Shown one piece after another: positions 54,956 through 64,000 of a DNA stretch of 64,000 nucleotides; within the stretch, counting starts at the first letter, position 1; each line of letters opens with the position of its first letter. Both the position numbers and the translations under genes were made by a program. The notes beneath the pieces are model-generated. The model saw only the letters and a program-made list of their open reading frames with translations. It was not told where the DNA came from and did no database searches. The stretch comes from Chitinophaga japonensis (GTDB lineage Bacteria; Bacteroidota; Bacteroidia; Chitinophagales; Chitinophagaceae), in NCBI RefSeq assembly GCF_007830125.1, contig NZ_VLLG01000002.1, positions 258,985 through 322,984 of the forward strand. Reading direction: 5' to 3'.

Positions 54956-54963
54956 TATCTTTG
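54956..54963 (+). promoter_or_regulatory. -7 promoter element of the MsbA-like exporter
   Basis: TATCTTTG matches TAnnTTTG. It leaves a leader of about 62 bases before the ATG at 55031. Confidence 0.55.
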
Positions 54964-55030
54964 TATACTGTACAGTCCTGTACTGTGTACGGCCATCATC
55001 CAACTACCATCAAACTCAATATCTGATTAC

Positions 55031-56812
55031 ATGAAGCTGTTCCTGCATTATCTTAAAAGTTATAAATGGCTTATACTGCTGGCTTTACTGCTGGCTACGG
55101 TGAACCAGGTGTTTTCCCTGCTGGATCCCTATATCTTCGGGAAGATCATTGACCGCTTTGCCTCCCATCCGCAAACGGAGACCGCGGAAGGCGGCGCGGC
55201 CCGCTCCATGCCAGCATACCTGAACGGGGTGTTGCTGCTGATAGGGGCCTCCATTGGCGTGGCCATGGTATCGCGCATAGCCAAAGCCTTCCAGGATTAT
55301 TTTGTGAACGTGATCATACAGAAATTCGGGGCCCGGGTATATACAGACGGGCTGCGGCACTCCCTGCGCCTGCCCTACCAGCAGTTCGAGGACCAGCGCA
55401 GCGGCGAGACCCTGGCCGTGCTGCAAAAGGTGCGCACGGATTCCGAGAAGTTCATCACCTCCTTTATCAACGTGTTGTTCACTGCCCTGGTAGGGGTGGT
55501 ATTTGTAATGATATATGCTTTCAAGGTGCACTGGTCGCTGGTATTCGTATATTTTGGCGGTTGTATCCTGCTGGCCTTCCTCATGAATGTGCTGAGCCGG
55601 AAGATCAAGATCGTACAGAAGACCATTGTAAAGGAAACCACGATGCTGGCCGGCTCCACCACGGAGTCGCTCCGCAATATTGAGCTGGTAAAGAGCCTGG
55701 GGCTGACCAACCAGGAAATACGCCGCCTCAACTCCACCACCATCAAGATACTGCTGCTGGAGCTGAAGAAAGTGCGCACCATCCGCAGCATCAGTTTTGT
55801 GCAGGGCACCTTTGTGAACCTGCTGCGGTCCAGCATCCTGTTCCTGCTGCTGTACCTGCTGTATCCCGGGGTGGTTACCATCGGGCAGCTATTCACCCTG
55901 CAGTTGTATTCTTTCTTCATCTTCGGACCGCTGCAGGAGCTGGGCAACATTATCCTGGCCTACCGCGAAGCGCAGGTGTCCCTGCTGAACTTCCAGAACA
56001 TCCTGAATACGCCGGTAGAAGAAAAGCCGGCCCTGCCCGTGCCGGTCAAAAAGATCGAGCACCTCAGCTTCCGGGATGTAGGTTTCCGCCACCTGACAGC
56101 GGCCAACAAGGCGCTGGAGGACATCAATTTTGATGTGAACCTGGGCCAGACCATTGCCTTTGTAGGCCCCTCCGGCTCCGGTAAAACCACCCTGGTAAAG
56201 CTGCTGGTGGGCCTGTACCAGCCGAACGAAGGGAGTATACTGTACAACGGCGTGGACAGTACGAAAATAGACATCGAAGAGCTGCGCACCCAGATCGGCT
56301 TTGTAACGCAGGATACACAACTGTTCTCCGGCAGCATCAGGGAGAACCTGCAGTTTGTAAACCCCGGCGCTACAGACGAGGAAATTATGGAAGTGCTGCA
56401 AAAAGCTTCCTGCCACAGCCTGCTGGCCAGGGCGGACAACGGGATAGATACCGTGATCGGGGAAGGTGGCATCAAGATATCCGGCGGGGAAAAGCAACGG
56501 CTGTCCATTGCACGCGCCCTGCTGCGCCACCCGCGGCTGCTGGTGTTCGATGAAGCCACTTCCGCGCTGGACTCCATCACGGAAGAGGAGATCAGCCAGA
56601 CGGTGCAACAGGTAACGGCCACCCGCGAGCATATTACCGTGATGATCGCACACCGCCTGTCTACCATCATGCATGCGGACCGGATATATGTGCTGGAGAA
56701 AGGGCGTATCATTGAAACCGGCTCCCACGCCAGCCTGCTGGCGGAAAAGGGGCTGTACTACGCCATGTGGCGGCAGCAGATCGGGGAGAGGAAAATGGTG
56801 GAAACGGCCTGA
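55031..56812 (+). CDS. ABC exporter, MsbA-like half-transporter
   Basis: The ATG at 55031 gives 593 residues; an earlier in-frame ATG (54944) would overlap the promoter and add an unlikely start. The first ~325 residues have about six membrane helices. The ATPase has Walker A GPSGSGKTTLVKLL, signature ISGGEKQRLSIARALL and Walker B LLVFDEATSALD. It acts as a homodimer or as half of a heterodimer. The substrate is not predictable; lipid, peptide or drug are possible. The DUF983 gene follows closely. Confidence 0.88.
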   Translation: MKLFLHYLKSYKWLILLALLLATVNQVFSLLDPYIFGKIIDRFASHPQTETAEGGAARSMPAYLNGVLLLIGASIGVAMVSRIAKAFQDYFVNVIIQKFGARVYTDGLRHSLRLPYQQFEDQRSGETLAVLQKVRTDSEKFITSFINVLFTALVGVVFVMIYAFKVHWSLVFVYFGGCILLAFLMNVLSRKIKIVQKTIVKETTMLAGSTTESLRNIELVKSLGLTNQEIRRLNSTTIKILLLELKKVRTIRSISFVQGTFVNLLRSSILFLLLYLLYPGVVTIGQLFTLQLYSFFIFGPLQELGNIILAYREAQVSLLNFQNILNTPVEEKPALPVPVKKIEHLSFRDVGFRHLTAANKALEDINFDVNLGQTIAFVGPSGSGKTTLVKLLVGLYQPNEGSILYNGVDSTKIDIEELRTQIGFVTQDTQLFSGSIRENLQFVNPGATDEEIMEVLQKASCHSLLARADNGIDTVIGEGGIKISGGEKQRLSIARALLRHPRLLVFDEATSALDSITEEEISQTVQQVTATREHITVMIAHRLSTIMHADRIYVLEKGRIIETGSHASLLAEKGLYYAMWRQQIGERKMVETA

Positions 56813-56819
56813 TTTAAGC

Positions 56820-56827
56820 TATCTTTG
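56820..56827 (+). promoter_or_regulatory. -7 element abutting the DUF983 gene
   Basis: TATCTTTG ends five bases before the ATG at 56833; a leaderless mRNA is expected. It means DUF983 can be transcribed apart from the ABC gene. Confidence 0.6.
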
Positions 56828-56832
56828 CGGCC

Positions 56833-57264
56833 ATGAAGCAAAAGCGCCCGAATTATTTCCTGAGCCTGTTATCTATGAAGTGCCCGCGCTGCCGGCGGGG
56901 AGATATGTTCAAGGACAAAAATCCCTTTCACTGGCGGTTTTCCAGGATCTTCAACATGCACGAGCACTGCCCGGTATGCGGCCAGCAGTTTGAGCTGGAA
57001 ACCGGTTTCTGGTTTGGCACCGGCTACGTAAGCTACGCACTGGGGGTGGCTTTTTCGGTGTTCAACCTCATCTGGTACTGGCTGATCTTCGGCCTCTCCT
57101 GGAGGGATAACAGCGTATTTATATGGCTGGGGGTGAACGGGTTTATACTGCTGATATTCCAGCCCTGGCTGATGCGCATCAGCCGCGTTATTTACCTGTA
57201 TTTCTTTGTGTACTACGATGAAGATACAGCGGAGGCGGAGCATGATGCTTCCGGCGTAAAATGA
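56833..57264 (+). CDS. DUF983 membrane protein with zinc-ribbon-like Cys pairs
   Basis: A 143-residue protein. The N-terminal part has CPRCRRGDMF and CPVCGQQFELETGFWFGTGY, which could bind zinc. Two or three hydrophobic segments follow (YALGVAFSVFNLIWYWLIFG, FIWLGVNGFILLIF). DUF983 proteins are small membrane proteins of unknown function. The gene starts 20 bases after the ABC exporter stop but has its own -7 element. Confidence 0.9.
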   Translation: MKQKRPNYFLSLLSMKCPRCRRGDMFKDKNPFHWRFSRIFNMHEHCPVCGQQFELETGFWFGTGYVSYALGVAFSVFNLIWYWLIFGLSWRDNSVFIWLGVNGFILLIFQPWLMRISRVIYLYFFVYYDEDTAEAEHDASGVK

Positions 57265-57275
57265 ATATAAAATAA

Positions 57276-57309
57276 AAAGGTCCCGCCACTGCCAGTGAGC
57301 GGGACCTTT
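57276..57309. terminator. bidirectional intrinsic terminator between DUF983 and TonB receptor genes
   Basis: AAAGGTCCCGC pairs with GCGGGACCTTT, with an inner CACTG/CAGTG extension separated by a one-base bulge. Flanking A and T tracts suit both strands. Confidence 0.9.
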
Positions 57310-57340
57310 CTTAATAAAGAAAAAGTAACACCCCGGATTA

Positions 57341-59788
57341 TCATTTAATATCAATAGGCACGGCCAGTTTCACGCTGAAGGTACGCCCCATGTTAAACAC
57401 GCCCATGCGGCCGGTGGCCTCATTCTCAGGCGCATATTTCAGGCGGCTCAGGTGATTCTGGTAAGCCACATCGCCAATGTTGTTCACTGCAAAGTGCAGG
57501 GAGAACAGCACCTTCTTGTTCCTGTTCACGAAGTCTGCGCCCAGGTTGGCGTTCAGCAAAGTATACCCTTCTGTAGGCGTTTCTGTTTCATAGGCGCTGA
57601 ACACGTTGTTCTGGTCCAGGTTCATATCCATTTGCAGGCCCACGTAAGCATTGCGCAGCGTACCGCCCACTTTTTTGAAATTGCCTCTCAGCTCGCTCAG
57701 CCAGCGGCCGGCGGGAATATTGGGCAGGTATTTGGTGGAGTCCGTAGCATTGCTGGCCGTACCGCGCACATAAGAAAACGTGTTCTCGAAATGCAGCCAG
57801 TCAATAGGATGCGGGTGAATATCCAGCATCAGCTCCCCGCCATACAGGTTGGCCGTATTTTGCTCGTACTTGAAAGCGCTGTACCCTTCCTCGTTGTCTT
57901 CCGCGGGGATGGAATCCGTACCGGCAGCATTCAGCAGCTTATGGGAAAAGATGAAATCGGTGATGTGATTATAGAACACATTCGCGCCCAGGGATACGTG
58001 CTGCGTGTTAAACTCCACGCCGCCATCTACCTGGGTGCTGACTTCCGGCTTCAGGTCCTGGTTGCCGTACTCATACTTGATGGTGCCTTCGTGCACGCCG
58101 TTGGCCGCCAGCTCGGCAATATTGGGCGCCCGGAAACCGCGGGCCGCATTCAGCTTCAGCACTACCTTGTCGCTGGCCTCATAGCTCAGCCCCACGCTGC
58201 CCGATACGTTGGAAAAGTTGCGGTCAAAAGCGGTAAACTTCGTAGAGCCGCCATCTTTAGGTTCCGCTATAGGTGCGCCTTCTTCATCCAGGTACAGCGC
58301 CTTAGCATCCAGCGAGCGGGTATCAAAGCGCAGGCCCCCGCTTAAGGTGAGCTTGTTAAAGGTTTTACGGGTAATGGCAAAAACGCCGAAATCAAACAGG
58401 TTGTATTCCGGTATCAGGAACTCTTCGCCGGAGATGCGGTTCTGCTGCTGCATGCCGTTCACCCCTACGGTGGTTTGCCAGCCGGCCATTTCCGGGAAGA
58501 AATACTTCAGGTTGTAATTGAAGGTTTTGAGCCGCAGGCGCAGCGCCGGATCATCGGGCGCCAGCACATCCTCGTACTCCCGGCGCTGGTTGTACTGGTA
58601 GCCCAGCGTTAAGCCCAGGCGGCCGCCGTTATGCAGGTACAGGTTGTTATCCCATACAATTTTCTGGTGGTTGATCTTTTGCTTGGGCAGGTTCATGCTG
58701 TAGGACTTGAAATTGTCCGCCACGGCTTCCTGCTCCTCGCCATTCACATTGATCACTTTGAGGAAACGGCCTTCGCTGTCCCGCTCCCCTTCCACCAGGC
58801 CCAGGTTCTGGTTAAAGGAAGTAAAGCTGAGGCGGGAATAGCCCCACTGTTTGTTCAGCCCGATGCTGGCGCCGTAGTTGGTGTTATTGAAGCGGGAATT
58901 GAACACATAATCATCGTATTTGTTCTTGTAATCATGCGCCCATTTCTGGGTGCCGAATACGTTCCAGCTAAAGCCGTGCAGGTTGCCGCCCAGGTCCGCG
59001 TGGTAGGACACCTGGCCGTTGTTGGTGAGGTAGTTGGCGGCCACGTTGCCTTTGATATGGCCTTCCGGTAAAACGGGAGGCGGTACAATGTTCACCACGC
59101 CGGCCAGCGCATCGGAACCATATACCAGCGAGGCCGGTCCTTTCAGCACCTCTATTTTGCCCACGTTGTAATCGTCTATTTCTATGCCGTGCTCGTCGCC
59201 CCATTGCTGGCCTTCCTGGCGGATACCGTCGCCTATCACCACTACCCGGTTATATCCCAGGCCGCGGATAAACGGTTTGGAAATAGCCGGCCCGGTGGTC
59301 AGTTGGTTCACGCCCGGTATCCTGGCGATGGCATCAATGATATTGGTGGAGATATGCTGATCCAGGTAATCGCGGCGGATAATGCTGACGGGCGCCGGGC
59401 TTTTTTTCAGGGAGGTGGCCAGGTTTACGCCGGTCACTACTACCTCGTTCTTTTCGATCAGCGTTTCAGAAAGCTCAAAATCATGGGTGGTGGCGCCGTT
59501 GATATTAACGTTGGCCGTGAAAGCCGCGTAGCCTATATAGCGCACTTCCACCAGGAACCGTCCCTTAGGCAGGTTTTTAATGGTGTAATTGCCCTGTGCA
59601 TCGGCGGAGGCCCCCACATGCAGGTCCGGCAGGTACACGGTAGCGCCGGGCAGGGGCTGATGGCTGGCTTTATCCACTACCTTTCCGCTTAAGGTGTTAT
59701 CGTAAACTTCTTCCAGGGGGCCGGCAAAGGATGACCCGGTGATCAGTAAGCATAGTAATGCGGTAAACAGTAAACGCAATGTTTGCAT
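57341..59788 (-). CDS. TonB-dependent receptor with carboxypeptidase-like N-terminal domain
   Basis: The ATG at 59788 gives 815 residues. A signal peptide (LRLLFTALLCLLITGSSFA) comes first. A CarboxypepD_reg domain (LSGKVVDKASHQPLPGATVY) covers about 30-110. The plug domain has PVSIIRRDYLDQ and GKIEVLKGPASLVYGSDALA. The barrel ends with NMGRTFSVKLAVPID. No TonB-box substrate clue; a small His-rich protein gene lies upstream as a likely operon partner, suggesting metal or metal-complex uptake (inference). Confidence 0.93.
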   Translation of the reverse strand: MQTLRLLFTALLCLLITGSSFAGPLEEVYDNTLSGKVVDKASHQPLPGATVYLPDLHVGASADAQGNYTIKNLPKGRFLVEVRYIGYAAFTANVNINGATTHDFELSETLIEKNEVVVTGVNLATSLKKSPAPVSIIRRDYLDQHISTNIIDAIARIPGVNQLTTGPAISKPFIRGLGYNRVVVIGDGIRQEGQQWGDEHGIEIDDYNVGKIEVLKGPASLVYGSDALAGVVNIVPPPVLPEGHIKGNVAANYLTNNGQVSYHADLGGNLHGFSWNVFGTQKWAHDYKNKYDDYVFNSRFNNTNYGASIGLNKQWGYSRLSFTSFNQNLGLVEGERDSEGRFLKVINVNGEEQEAVADNFKSYSMNLPKQKINHQKIVWDNNLYLHNGGRLGLTLGYQYNQRREYEDVLAPDDPALRLRLKTFNYNLKYFFPEMAGWQTTVGVNGMQQQNRISGEEFLIPEYNLFDFGVFAITRKTFNKLTLSGGLRFDTRSLDAKALYLDEEGAPIAEPKDGGSTKFTAFDRNFSNVSGSVGLSYEASDKVVLKLNAARGFRAPNIAELAANGVHEGTIKYEYGNQDLKPEVSTQVDGGVEFNTQHVSLGANVFYNHITDFIFSHKLLNAAGTDSIPAEDNEEGYSAFKYEQNTANLYGGELMLDIHPHPIDWLHFENTFSYVRGTASNATDSTKYLPNIPAGRWLSELRGNFKKVGGTLRNAYVGLQMDMNLDQNNVFSAYETETPTEGYTLLNANLGADFVNRNKKVLFSLHFAVNNIGDVAYQNHLSRLKYAPENEATGRMGVFNMGRTFSVKLAVPIDIK

Positions 59789-59871
59789 AAATATCTTGAT
59801 AAATAAAGTAAAATGAAGCAATAATGCGCCAATAGCAGCCAGCTATCAGCTTTTAGCAGTTAATGAGGAAG

Positions 59872-60204
59872 TCAGATAAAACGTGCCGGGGGCGCACGGA
59901 GGGATGCATCTGCATAGCGCAGCTTCTCTACCACGGGAATGTAGGGCAGTGCGTAGGTCCACAGCACGGAGCGTACCGGGGCCTGGTAGTGAAAGCTGAT
60001 CTGGTTGTAAGGCTCTACGCCTATCTGCAGAAAATCGCAGTGCTGGTGCTTGATGGAGAAAGCGGTACCGTCGTAAGCGGCATGGTCGTCCCTGGTGTCC
60101 TCATGCGGCACCAGCAGGTGCAGGAACTCCCGGGGCGTAATATGCAGCGCAAACACTCCCAGGAGTATGACAGCCAGTATCTTATGTAGCCATTGCCTTT
60201 TCAC
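59872..60204 (-). CDS. small His-rich membrane protein upstream of the TonB receptor
   Basis: A GTG at 60204 gives 110 residues. The frame is open to 60252, but the GTG lies behind the TATCTTTG box. A membrane segment or signal (WLHKILAVILLGVFALHI) is followed by HLLVPHEDTRDDHAAYD, then IKHQHCDFLQIGVEPY. The His/Cys positions suggest metal binding, as in small proteins next to metal-related TonB receptors in Bacteroidota. I do not recognise a named family. The receptor gene begins 83 bases downstream. Confidence 0.72.
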   Translation of the reverse strand: MKRQWLHKILAVILLGVFALHITPREFLHLLVPHEDTRDDHAAYDGTAFSIKHQHCDFLQIGVEPYNQISFHYQAPVRSVLWTYALPYIPVVEKLRYADASLRAPPARFI

Positions 60205-60223
60205 TCGACAGCTTCTTGAAGAG

Positions 60224-60231
60224 CAAAGATA
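60224..60231 (-). promoter_or_regulatory. -7 promoter element of the TonB receptor operon
   Basis: The minus strand reads TATCTTTG, matching the consensus, 19 bases before the GTG at 60204. Confidence 0.6.
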
Positions 60232-60291
60232 GCAAAAAAGCTCCGTTTGCAACAGTGTTGCGTAAATAAGTGATGAACGGTACCTTTCCGG

Positions 60292-61878
60292 CTACCGGAC
60301 CTTCAGCATGGTGCGCACCTGCTGGGTGGCCCCGTTCTGGAAGCGGGCATAGAACACGCCATTGGGCAGATGTTCACCGTCAAAGGTAATGGTGTACTCA
60401 CCCGGCGTATGCACATTATTGACAGGCACCTGCAGCAAACGGCCCATGGTATCAAATATCTGGATCATGGTGTGCCCGCCTTTTGTTTTATACTTGATGT
60501 AGGTTTTATCGGTAAAGGGATTGGGATAGTTGGTGATATAGTTGTTGCCGGCATTCTGGTTGATATCGTCTGTTCCGGTGATCAGTCCGCAGGCGATGCC
60601 GCTCACAATAGGCAGGCGCTGGTAATCTTCCAGCAGGATGGTTTTCAGGTCGGCTTCCTTTACGCAGAACCACTGTTCCAGTATGGAGGCGTATACCGAA
60701 CGGAAATCGTACTGCATGGGAATATTATCGTTCACGGAGGAAGCGTCCGGGATGTTGGGCGAGTTGCCCAGCACGCCCTGCAGCACATAATCCCCGAAAA
60801 CGACCATCGGCGCGGCCGCACCGTGGTCCGTGCCCATACTGCCGTTGGATTTGATACGGCGGCCGAACTCGGAGAAGGTCATGCCCACTACGCGGCGGGA
60901 GGCCTTGAGCCGTGTAAGATCATCCATAAATGCCTTCACGGCATCGCTCACACCGCCCAGCAGGTTGGCGTGCAGGCCGGTGGCGGTATCACCCGCATTA
61001 GCCTGGCTGGCGTGCGTATCGAAACCGCCGGTGCTTACCATGTACATGCGGGTCTTTAAACCGCCCGCTATCAGCCGGGCCACTATCTTCAACTGCCTTC
61101 CCAGGCTGGTATCGGGATAAGGTCCCTGCTGGGTCACCTTGCTGGCGGCCAGCTTGATGGTATCGCTGTATTTATCGGCCTGTTTGGCGATCAGGCGTAT
61201 GTAGGTCAGCTCATCGCCCCAGTGCGTGTTGGGCACCGGGTCCTGCTGGGGATTTTCCAGCAGGTCGTAAAAGTCGGTAGCGCTGGTAATGGCCACACCC
61301 ATATTGGCTGCCGGGCCCTGGAAGGCCGGCGATATGATGGAACCTATCTGGATGGCCAGCGGGTCCGGCGCATCGGCATTCGGGAAACCTTCCGGGAAAT
61401 TGGGATACTCAAAGTTGAGATAACGGCCTCCCCAACCGGTGGTCAGCACCTCGTTGGCATTGGAGCCGGTGATCCAGATGTCCGTAGCGCGGAAATGCGA
61501 AAAGTTGGGAGATGGATAGCCCACACTCTGTATGATACAGGCCTTGCCATCGTTGTACAGCTCCTGGATGCCTGTCATGGCCGGGTGGAGGCCTGTCTTT
61601 ATATTGTTGACCAGGGGAAGCACCTGACCCTGCTGGATAGCGATGTTGGCGCGGGCAGCCTGGTATTTATCGTACACGTCCAGGGGAATTACCATGTTCA
61701 GGCCATCATTACCGCCGGTGAGCTGTATCATTACCAGCACATGGTCATTGTCCGTAGCAGCGCCCTGCAAGGCAGACAGCAGCGGAGATGCGGCAAATGC
61801 CTTTACCGAGAAGCCGTCAATGAAGGATGGCAGTACGGTGGCGGACGCAGTATATTTGAGAAATTCTCTTCTACGCAT
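60292..61878 (-). CDS. DUF1501 protein with Tat signal and T9SS sorting domain
   Basis: A 528-residue protein. The twin-Arg signal RRREFLKYTASATVLPSF is at the N-terminus. The DUF1501 domain, related to the alkaline phosphatase/sulfatase fold, covers about 45-430 (VLVMIQLTGGNDGLNMVIPL, STGGFDTHASQ, GTDHGAAAPMVVFGD). The final ~80 residues are a T9SS type A sorting domain (NYPNPFTDKTYIKY, IQIFDTMGRLL, LPNGVFYARF). So it combines Tat export with T9SS secretion. The DUF1800 gene lies just upstream, 21 bases before it, and they form an operon. Confidence 0.92.
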   Translation of the reverse strand: MRRREFLKYTASATVLPSFIDGFSVKAFAASPLLSALQGAATDNDHVLVMIQLTGGNDGLNMVIPLDVYDKYQAARANIAIQQGQVLPLVNNIKTGLHPAMTGIQELYNDGKACIIQSVGYPSPNFSHFRATDIWITGSNANEVLTTGWGGRYLNFEYPNFPEGFPNADAPDPLAIQIGSIISPAFQGPAANMGVAITSATDFYDLLENPQQDPVPNTHWGDELTYIRLIAKQADKYSDTIKLAASKVTQQGPYPDTSLGRQLKIVARLIAGGLKTRMYMVSTGGFDTHASQANAGDTATGLHANLLGGVSDAVKAFMDDLTRLKASRRVVGMTFSEFGRRIKSNGSMGTDHGAAAPMVVFGDYVLQGVLGNSPNIPDASSVNDNIPMQYDFRSVYASILEQWFCVKEADLKTILLEDYQRLPIVSGIACGLITGTDDINQNAGNNYITNYPNPFTDKTYIKYKTKGGHTMIQIFDTMGRLLQVPVNNVHTPGEYTITFDGEHLPNGVFYARFQNGATQQVRTMLKVR

Positions 61879-61899
61879 ATTGAGAGGTCTTTCAGAAGG

Positions 61900-63546
61900 T
61901 CAGGATAATTGGTATTCAGACAAATTCATGATGTATTTATACAATGCCCGCAGGCGTGATTCCACTACTCCCCTGAGGTTGGCATCGCCGGGGCTACCTT
62001 TATAAGCCAGCCAGGCATTGGTCCAGTAATAGTCACTGTTAGGATTCTGTCCGCTGAGCAGGATGTTGTTTTTCAGGAAGTCGCGCAGGTTATCGGAAAC
62101 GTCTACACGATACAGCAGGTCCAGGGAGTCTTTTACCAGCGCTACCGGGTCAGAAGGATCGGACAACTGGTCTGCAAAGGCCAGCACATCTATGCTCAAT
62201 CCCATGGCGCCCTGGCCGCTGACCAGCATATCGGAGAACATATTGCGTTTAGGGAAGGTATCTGTATTGATCCACAGCTCGTGGAACTGCGGCTCCTGGT
62301 AATAGGCATCCCAACCGGCTACCAGCGGCGGGTCGCCGATATTCTGCAGCATACGGGCGGCGGTATCCTGCACGTAGTGCCAGGCATCGTACGCCATGCT
62401 GTAGTCTGAAGCAGGCGGGAACTGCACGCTGAACTCCCGGCAGAGGCCCACGCAGAAATCGATGGGGCTTTTGATCAGGCAGGACATGTTCAGGGGATCG
62501 TAGAAATGCTCGCTCCTGAACAGGGTACTGAGCACCGGCAGTATTTCATAATTGTTGTTGCGGAAAATGTCTGCCAGCGGCGCAATGACGTTCTGCTCCA
62601 CCGCATCATCTATCTTGTAGTAGATGAAGTAGCGGTATATCTTCCGCACGATGAACCTGGCGGCTTCCGGCTGGGAGAAGATGATATCCAGCAGGTCATT
62701 CAGCTCCTGGCGGCCATTGGGCCCGGTTCTGCCGGTTACCTGCTGCTCGCCATAAAACGCAGACAGTTTTTTATTGGTAAAATCGTGCTGGGTGCTGTCG
62801 AAGTAGCTGGTAATGGTATTAGAATCCACGCGGTAGCCGGTGAGCACGCGGGCAGTGGCCCTTACATCCTCCTCGGTATAATGGGAGTCCGGTCCTTTAC
62901 CTACGGTAAAGAGCTCGTGCAGCTCGCGGGCGTAGTTCTCGTCCGGGGCTTCCTTGCCGTTCAGGTAACCGTTGAGGTATATCAGCATGGCAGGGTCCAG
63001 AGTAATGGCCTCTGTCATGGTCTTAAAGTTGCCCAGGGCATATTGCCGCAGGGTGGCGTTGTATTTATACACATACCGCAGATCTGTTACGGTTTGCGTT
63101 TCAGTAACGAAGTGGTTGTGCCAGAAAAGCACCATTTTTTCGTGTATGCTTCTGGGTTGGTTGAGCATTACGCCCAGCCACCAGGCTTTATAGGAGTTGC
63201 GACGATTCTGGTCCAGCTCATCATCATCCGTGTAGGACGCTGAGTTGACCCAGGTAGCGCCGGGCGCGATACCCGTAGCGTCGTTACCGTAGTTGTTGAC
63301 GGGCGGTTGCGGGGCAGTAGCCTGCGGTGTGAGCAGGGCGTCTACAGCCTGGTCCATGGTCATTCCTTTTGCCCAGGCAAGATCTGCCGGTGAGGCGCCG
63401 AACAATGCACGTTTGAGCAAATGCACTGCCTGCGGCGTATCAAAGGTGCCGGTATAAGGACTGATCCCGGTAGTGGTACGGCCAAAGGAGGCTTTCACCG
63501 TTTTCCGGCGGGCAGGGGATAAAGTGAGGAATTGTCTGCGATCCAT
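61900..63546 (-). CDS. DUF1800 family protein
   Basis: A 548-residue protein. It opens with DRRQFLTLSPARRK, resembling a Tat motif though the following hydrophobic core is weak. The DUF1800 features are seen: HLLKRALFGASPADL, MVLFWHNHFVTE, and ENYARELHELFTVGK. The domain's function is unknown; it always pairs with DUF1501, here in the same operon with 21 bases between. Export by Tat or another route is inference. Confidence 0.9.
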   Translation of the reverse strand: MDRRQFLTLSPARRKTVKASFGRTTTGISPYTGTFDTPQAVHLLKRALFGASPADLAWAKGMTMDQAVDALLTPQATAPQPPVNNYGNDATGIAPGATWVNSASYTDDDELDQNRRNSYKAWWLGVMLNQPRSIHEKMVLFWHNHFVTETQTVTDLRYVYKYNATLRQYALGNFKTMTEAITLDPAMLIYLNGYLNGKEAPDENYARELHELFTVGKGPDSHYTEEDVRATARVLTGYRVDSNTITSYFDSTQHDFTNKKLSAFYGEQQVTGRTGPNGRQELNDLLDIIFSQPEAARFIVRKIYRYFIYYKIDDAVEQNVIAPLADIFRNNNYEILPVLSTLFRSEHFYDPLNMSCLIKSPIDFCVGLCREFSVQFPPASDYSMAYDAWHYVQDTAARMLQNIGDPPLVAGWDAYYQEPQFHELWINTDTFPKRNMFSDMLVSGQGAMGLSIDVLAFADQLSDPSDPVALVKDSLDLLYRVDVSDNLRDFLKNNILLSGQNPNSDYYWTNAWLAYKGSPGDANLRGVVESRLRALYKYIMNLSEYQLS

Positions 63547-64000
63547 ATTGTTACAGGATATGGTTATAGCGGATTATGTTATGGCGATATAGATAACGGC
63601 ACCAAATTAGTAAATTTTTTAATTTATAGGGATTATTTTATTTGAAAAAATGGAGAAGGAAGTAAAGGCGTGTGGGAACGATGACAATGGTGATAATTGT
63701 ATACTATTGTGAACCAAAATGTCTGAAGCGCAGAATTTTAAAAAAGAGGCTACTTTAAGTAGTACTTTTTTTGATTTTCTCCGCTTTTATTAAGGTAAAA
63801 ACTCTCGCTGTTACATTGTCGGTGAGCAATATTTTGGTGGAAAAATGTTTATGCAAAAAAAATTCTCATCTTAATGAGCATCAGTCAACTGTCTTAGGGT
63901 AATTTACCTCTTACTTGAGAAATTTCTTTTTGTTCAAAATGGGTTCTTTTTTATTTTTGATGATCTTTTTTTGTTGCGGAATAATTTGATTTCTCGGCTG
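63547..64000. other. AT-rich noncoding region at the window end
   Basis: About 450 bases upstream of the DUF1800 gene with no credible coding frame. A short inverted repeat CTACTT/AAGTAG (63750-63762) is followed by a T tract and may be a weak terminator for something on the plus strand. No clear TAnnTTTG element was found for the DUF1800 gene. Confidence 0.4.

Noticed and set aside
57341-60252. CzcABC-like metal efflux operon
   Set aside because: Only a receptor and a small His-rich protein are present; no RND pump genes.

Overview
This window looks like a chromosomal segment of a Bacteroidota member, most likely family Chitinophagaceae. The signs are an ECF sigma / FecR / STN-TonB receptor trio, the type IX secretion gene porT directly behind menG, paired DUF1800/DUF1501 genes with a T9SS sorting domain, a DUF6728-like micro-protein, many promoters with the Bacteroidota -7 element TAnnTTTG, and few Shine-Dalgarno-like sites. 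The genus assignment is inference. About 53 protein genes are densely packed; I saw no tRNA, rRNA, CRISPR array, prophage or intact insertion sequence.

Layout. 1-2.1 kb: signal-responsive TonB module on the minus strand. 2.2-15.6 kb: mostly minus-strand housekeeping (pabB, an acidic AT-hook-like protein, purA, the (p)ppGpp enzyme, a 2H phosphoesterase, an OmpR-type regulator, a GH29 fucosidase, lpxB, surE, an ABC-2 exporter). 15.6-24.2 kb: a FadN-type beta-oxidation enzyme, a RelE/ParE toxin-antitoxin pair whose toxin is frameshifted, metG, an LD-carboxypeptidase, an atypical E1-like protein and an orphan histidine kinase. 24.2-28.3 kb: a structured noncoding candidate, yqgE, a small XRE regulator, a noncoding gap and atpDC. 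28.6-36.6 kb: a DUF6600 lipoprotein, a coiled-coil membrane protein, a GNAT-like protein, a hybrid kinase and a degenerate M48 protease. 36.6-52.7 kb: mainly plus strand (dnaX, PDH E2, VOC, a GbsR-type regulator with a TIGR01777 epimerase, a CoA-binding protein, YkuK, two lipoproteins, engB, menG-porT, pyrC, a MutS-like protein, an AraC regulator, comM). 52.7-63.5 kb: a divergent EF-G paralogue, an MsbA-like exporter, DUF983, a TonB receptor with a small His-rich partner, and DUF1501/DUF1800.

The most unusual signal is not a gene. At least eleven intergenic sites carry short arrays with strict 7-base (sometimes 8-base) periodicity, mostly as two complementary arms around a short unrelated spacer. 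Unit sequence differs between loci (GTAAAAA, ATAATTA, TCCAAAA, TACTTCA/GAAGTAG, GATGTGCG types) but unit length and inverted arrangement are kept. Nine of them contain or directly abut a stop codon. They look like one class of hairpin-forming element, defined by period and architecture rather than sequence, that could act as 3' ends or transcription punctuation. A second genome-style signal is several genes whose -7 element lies 4-6 bases before the ATG, predicting leaderless mRNAs.
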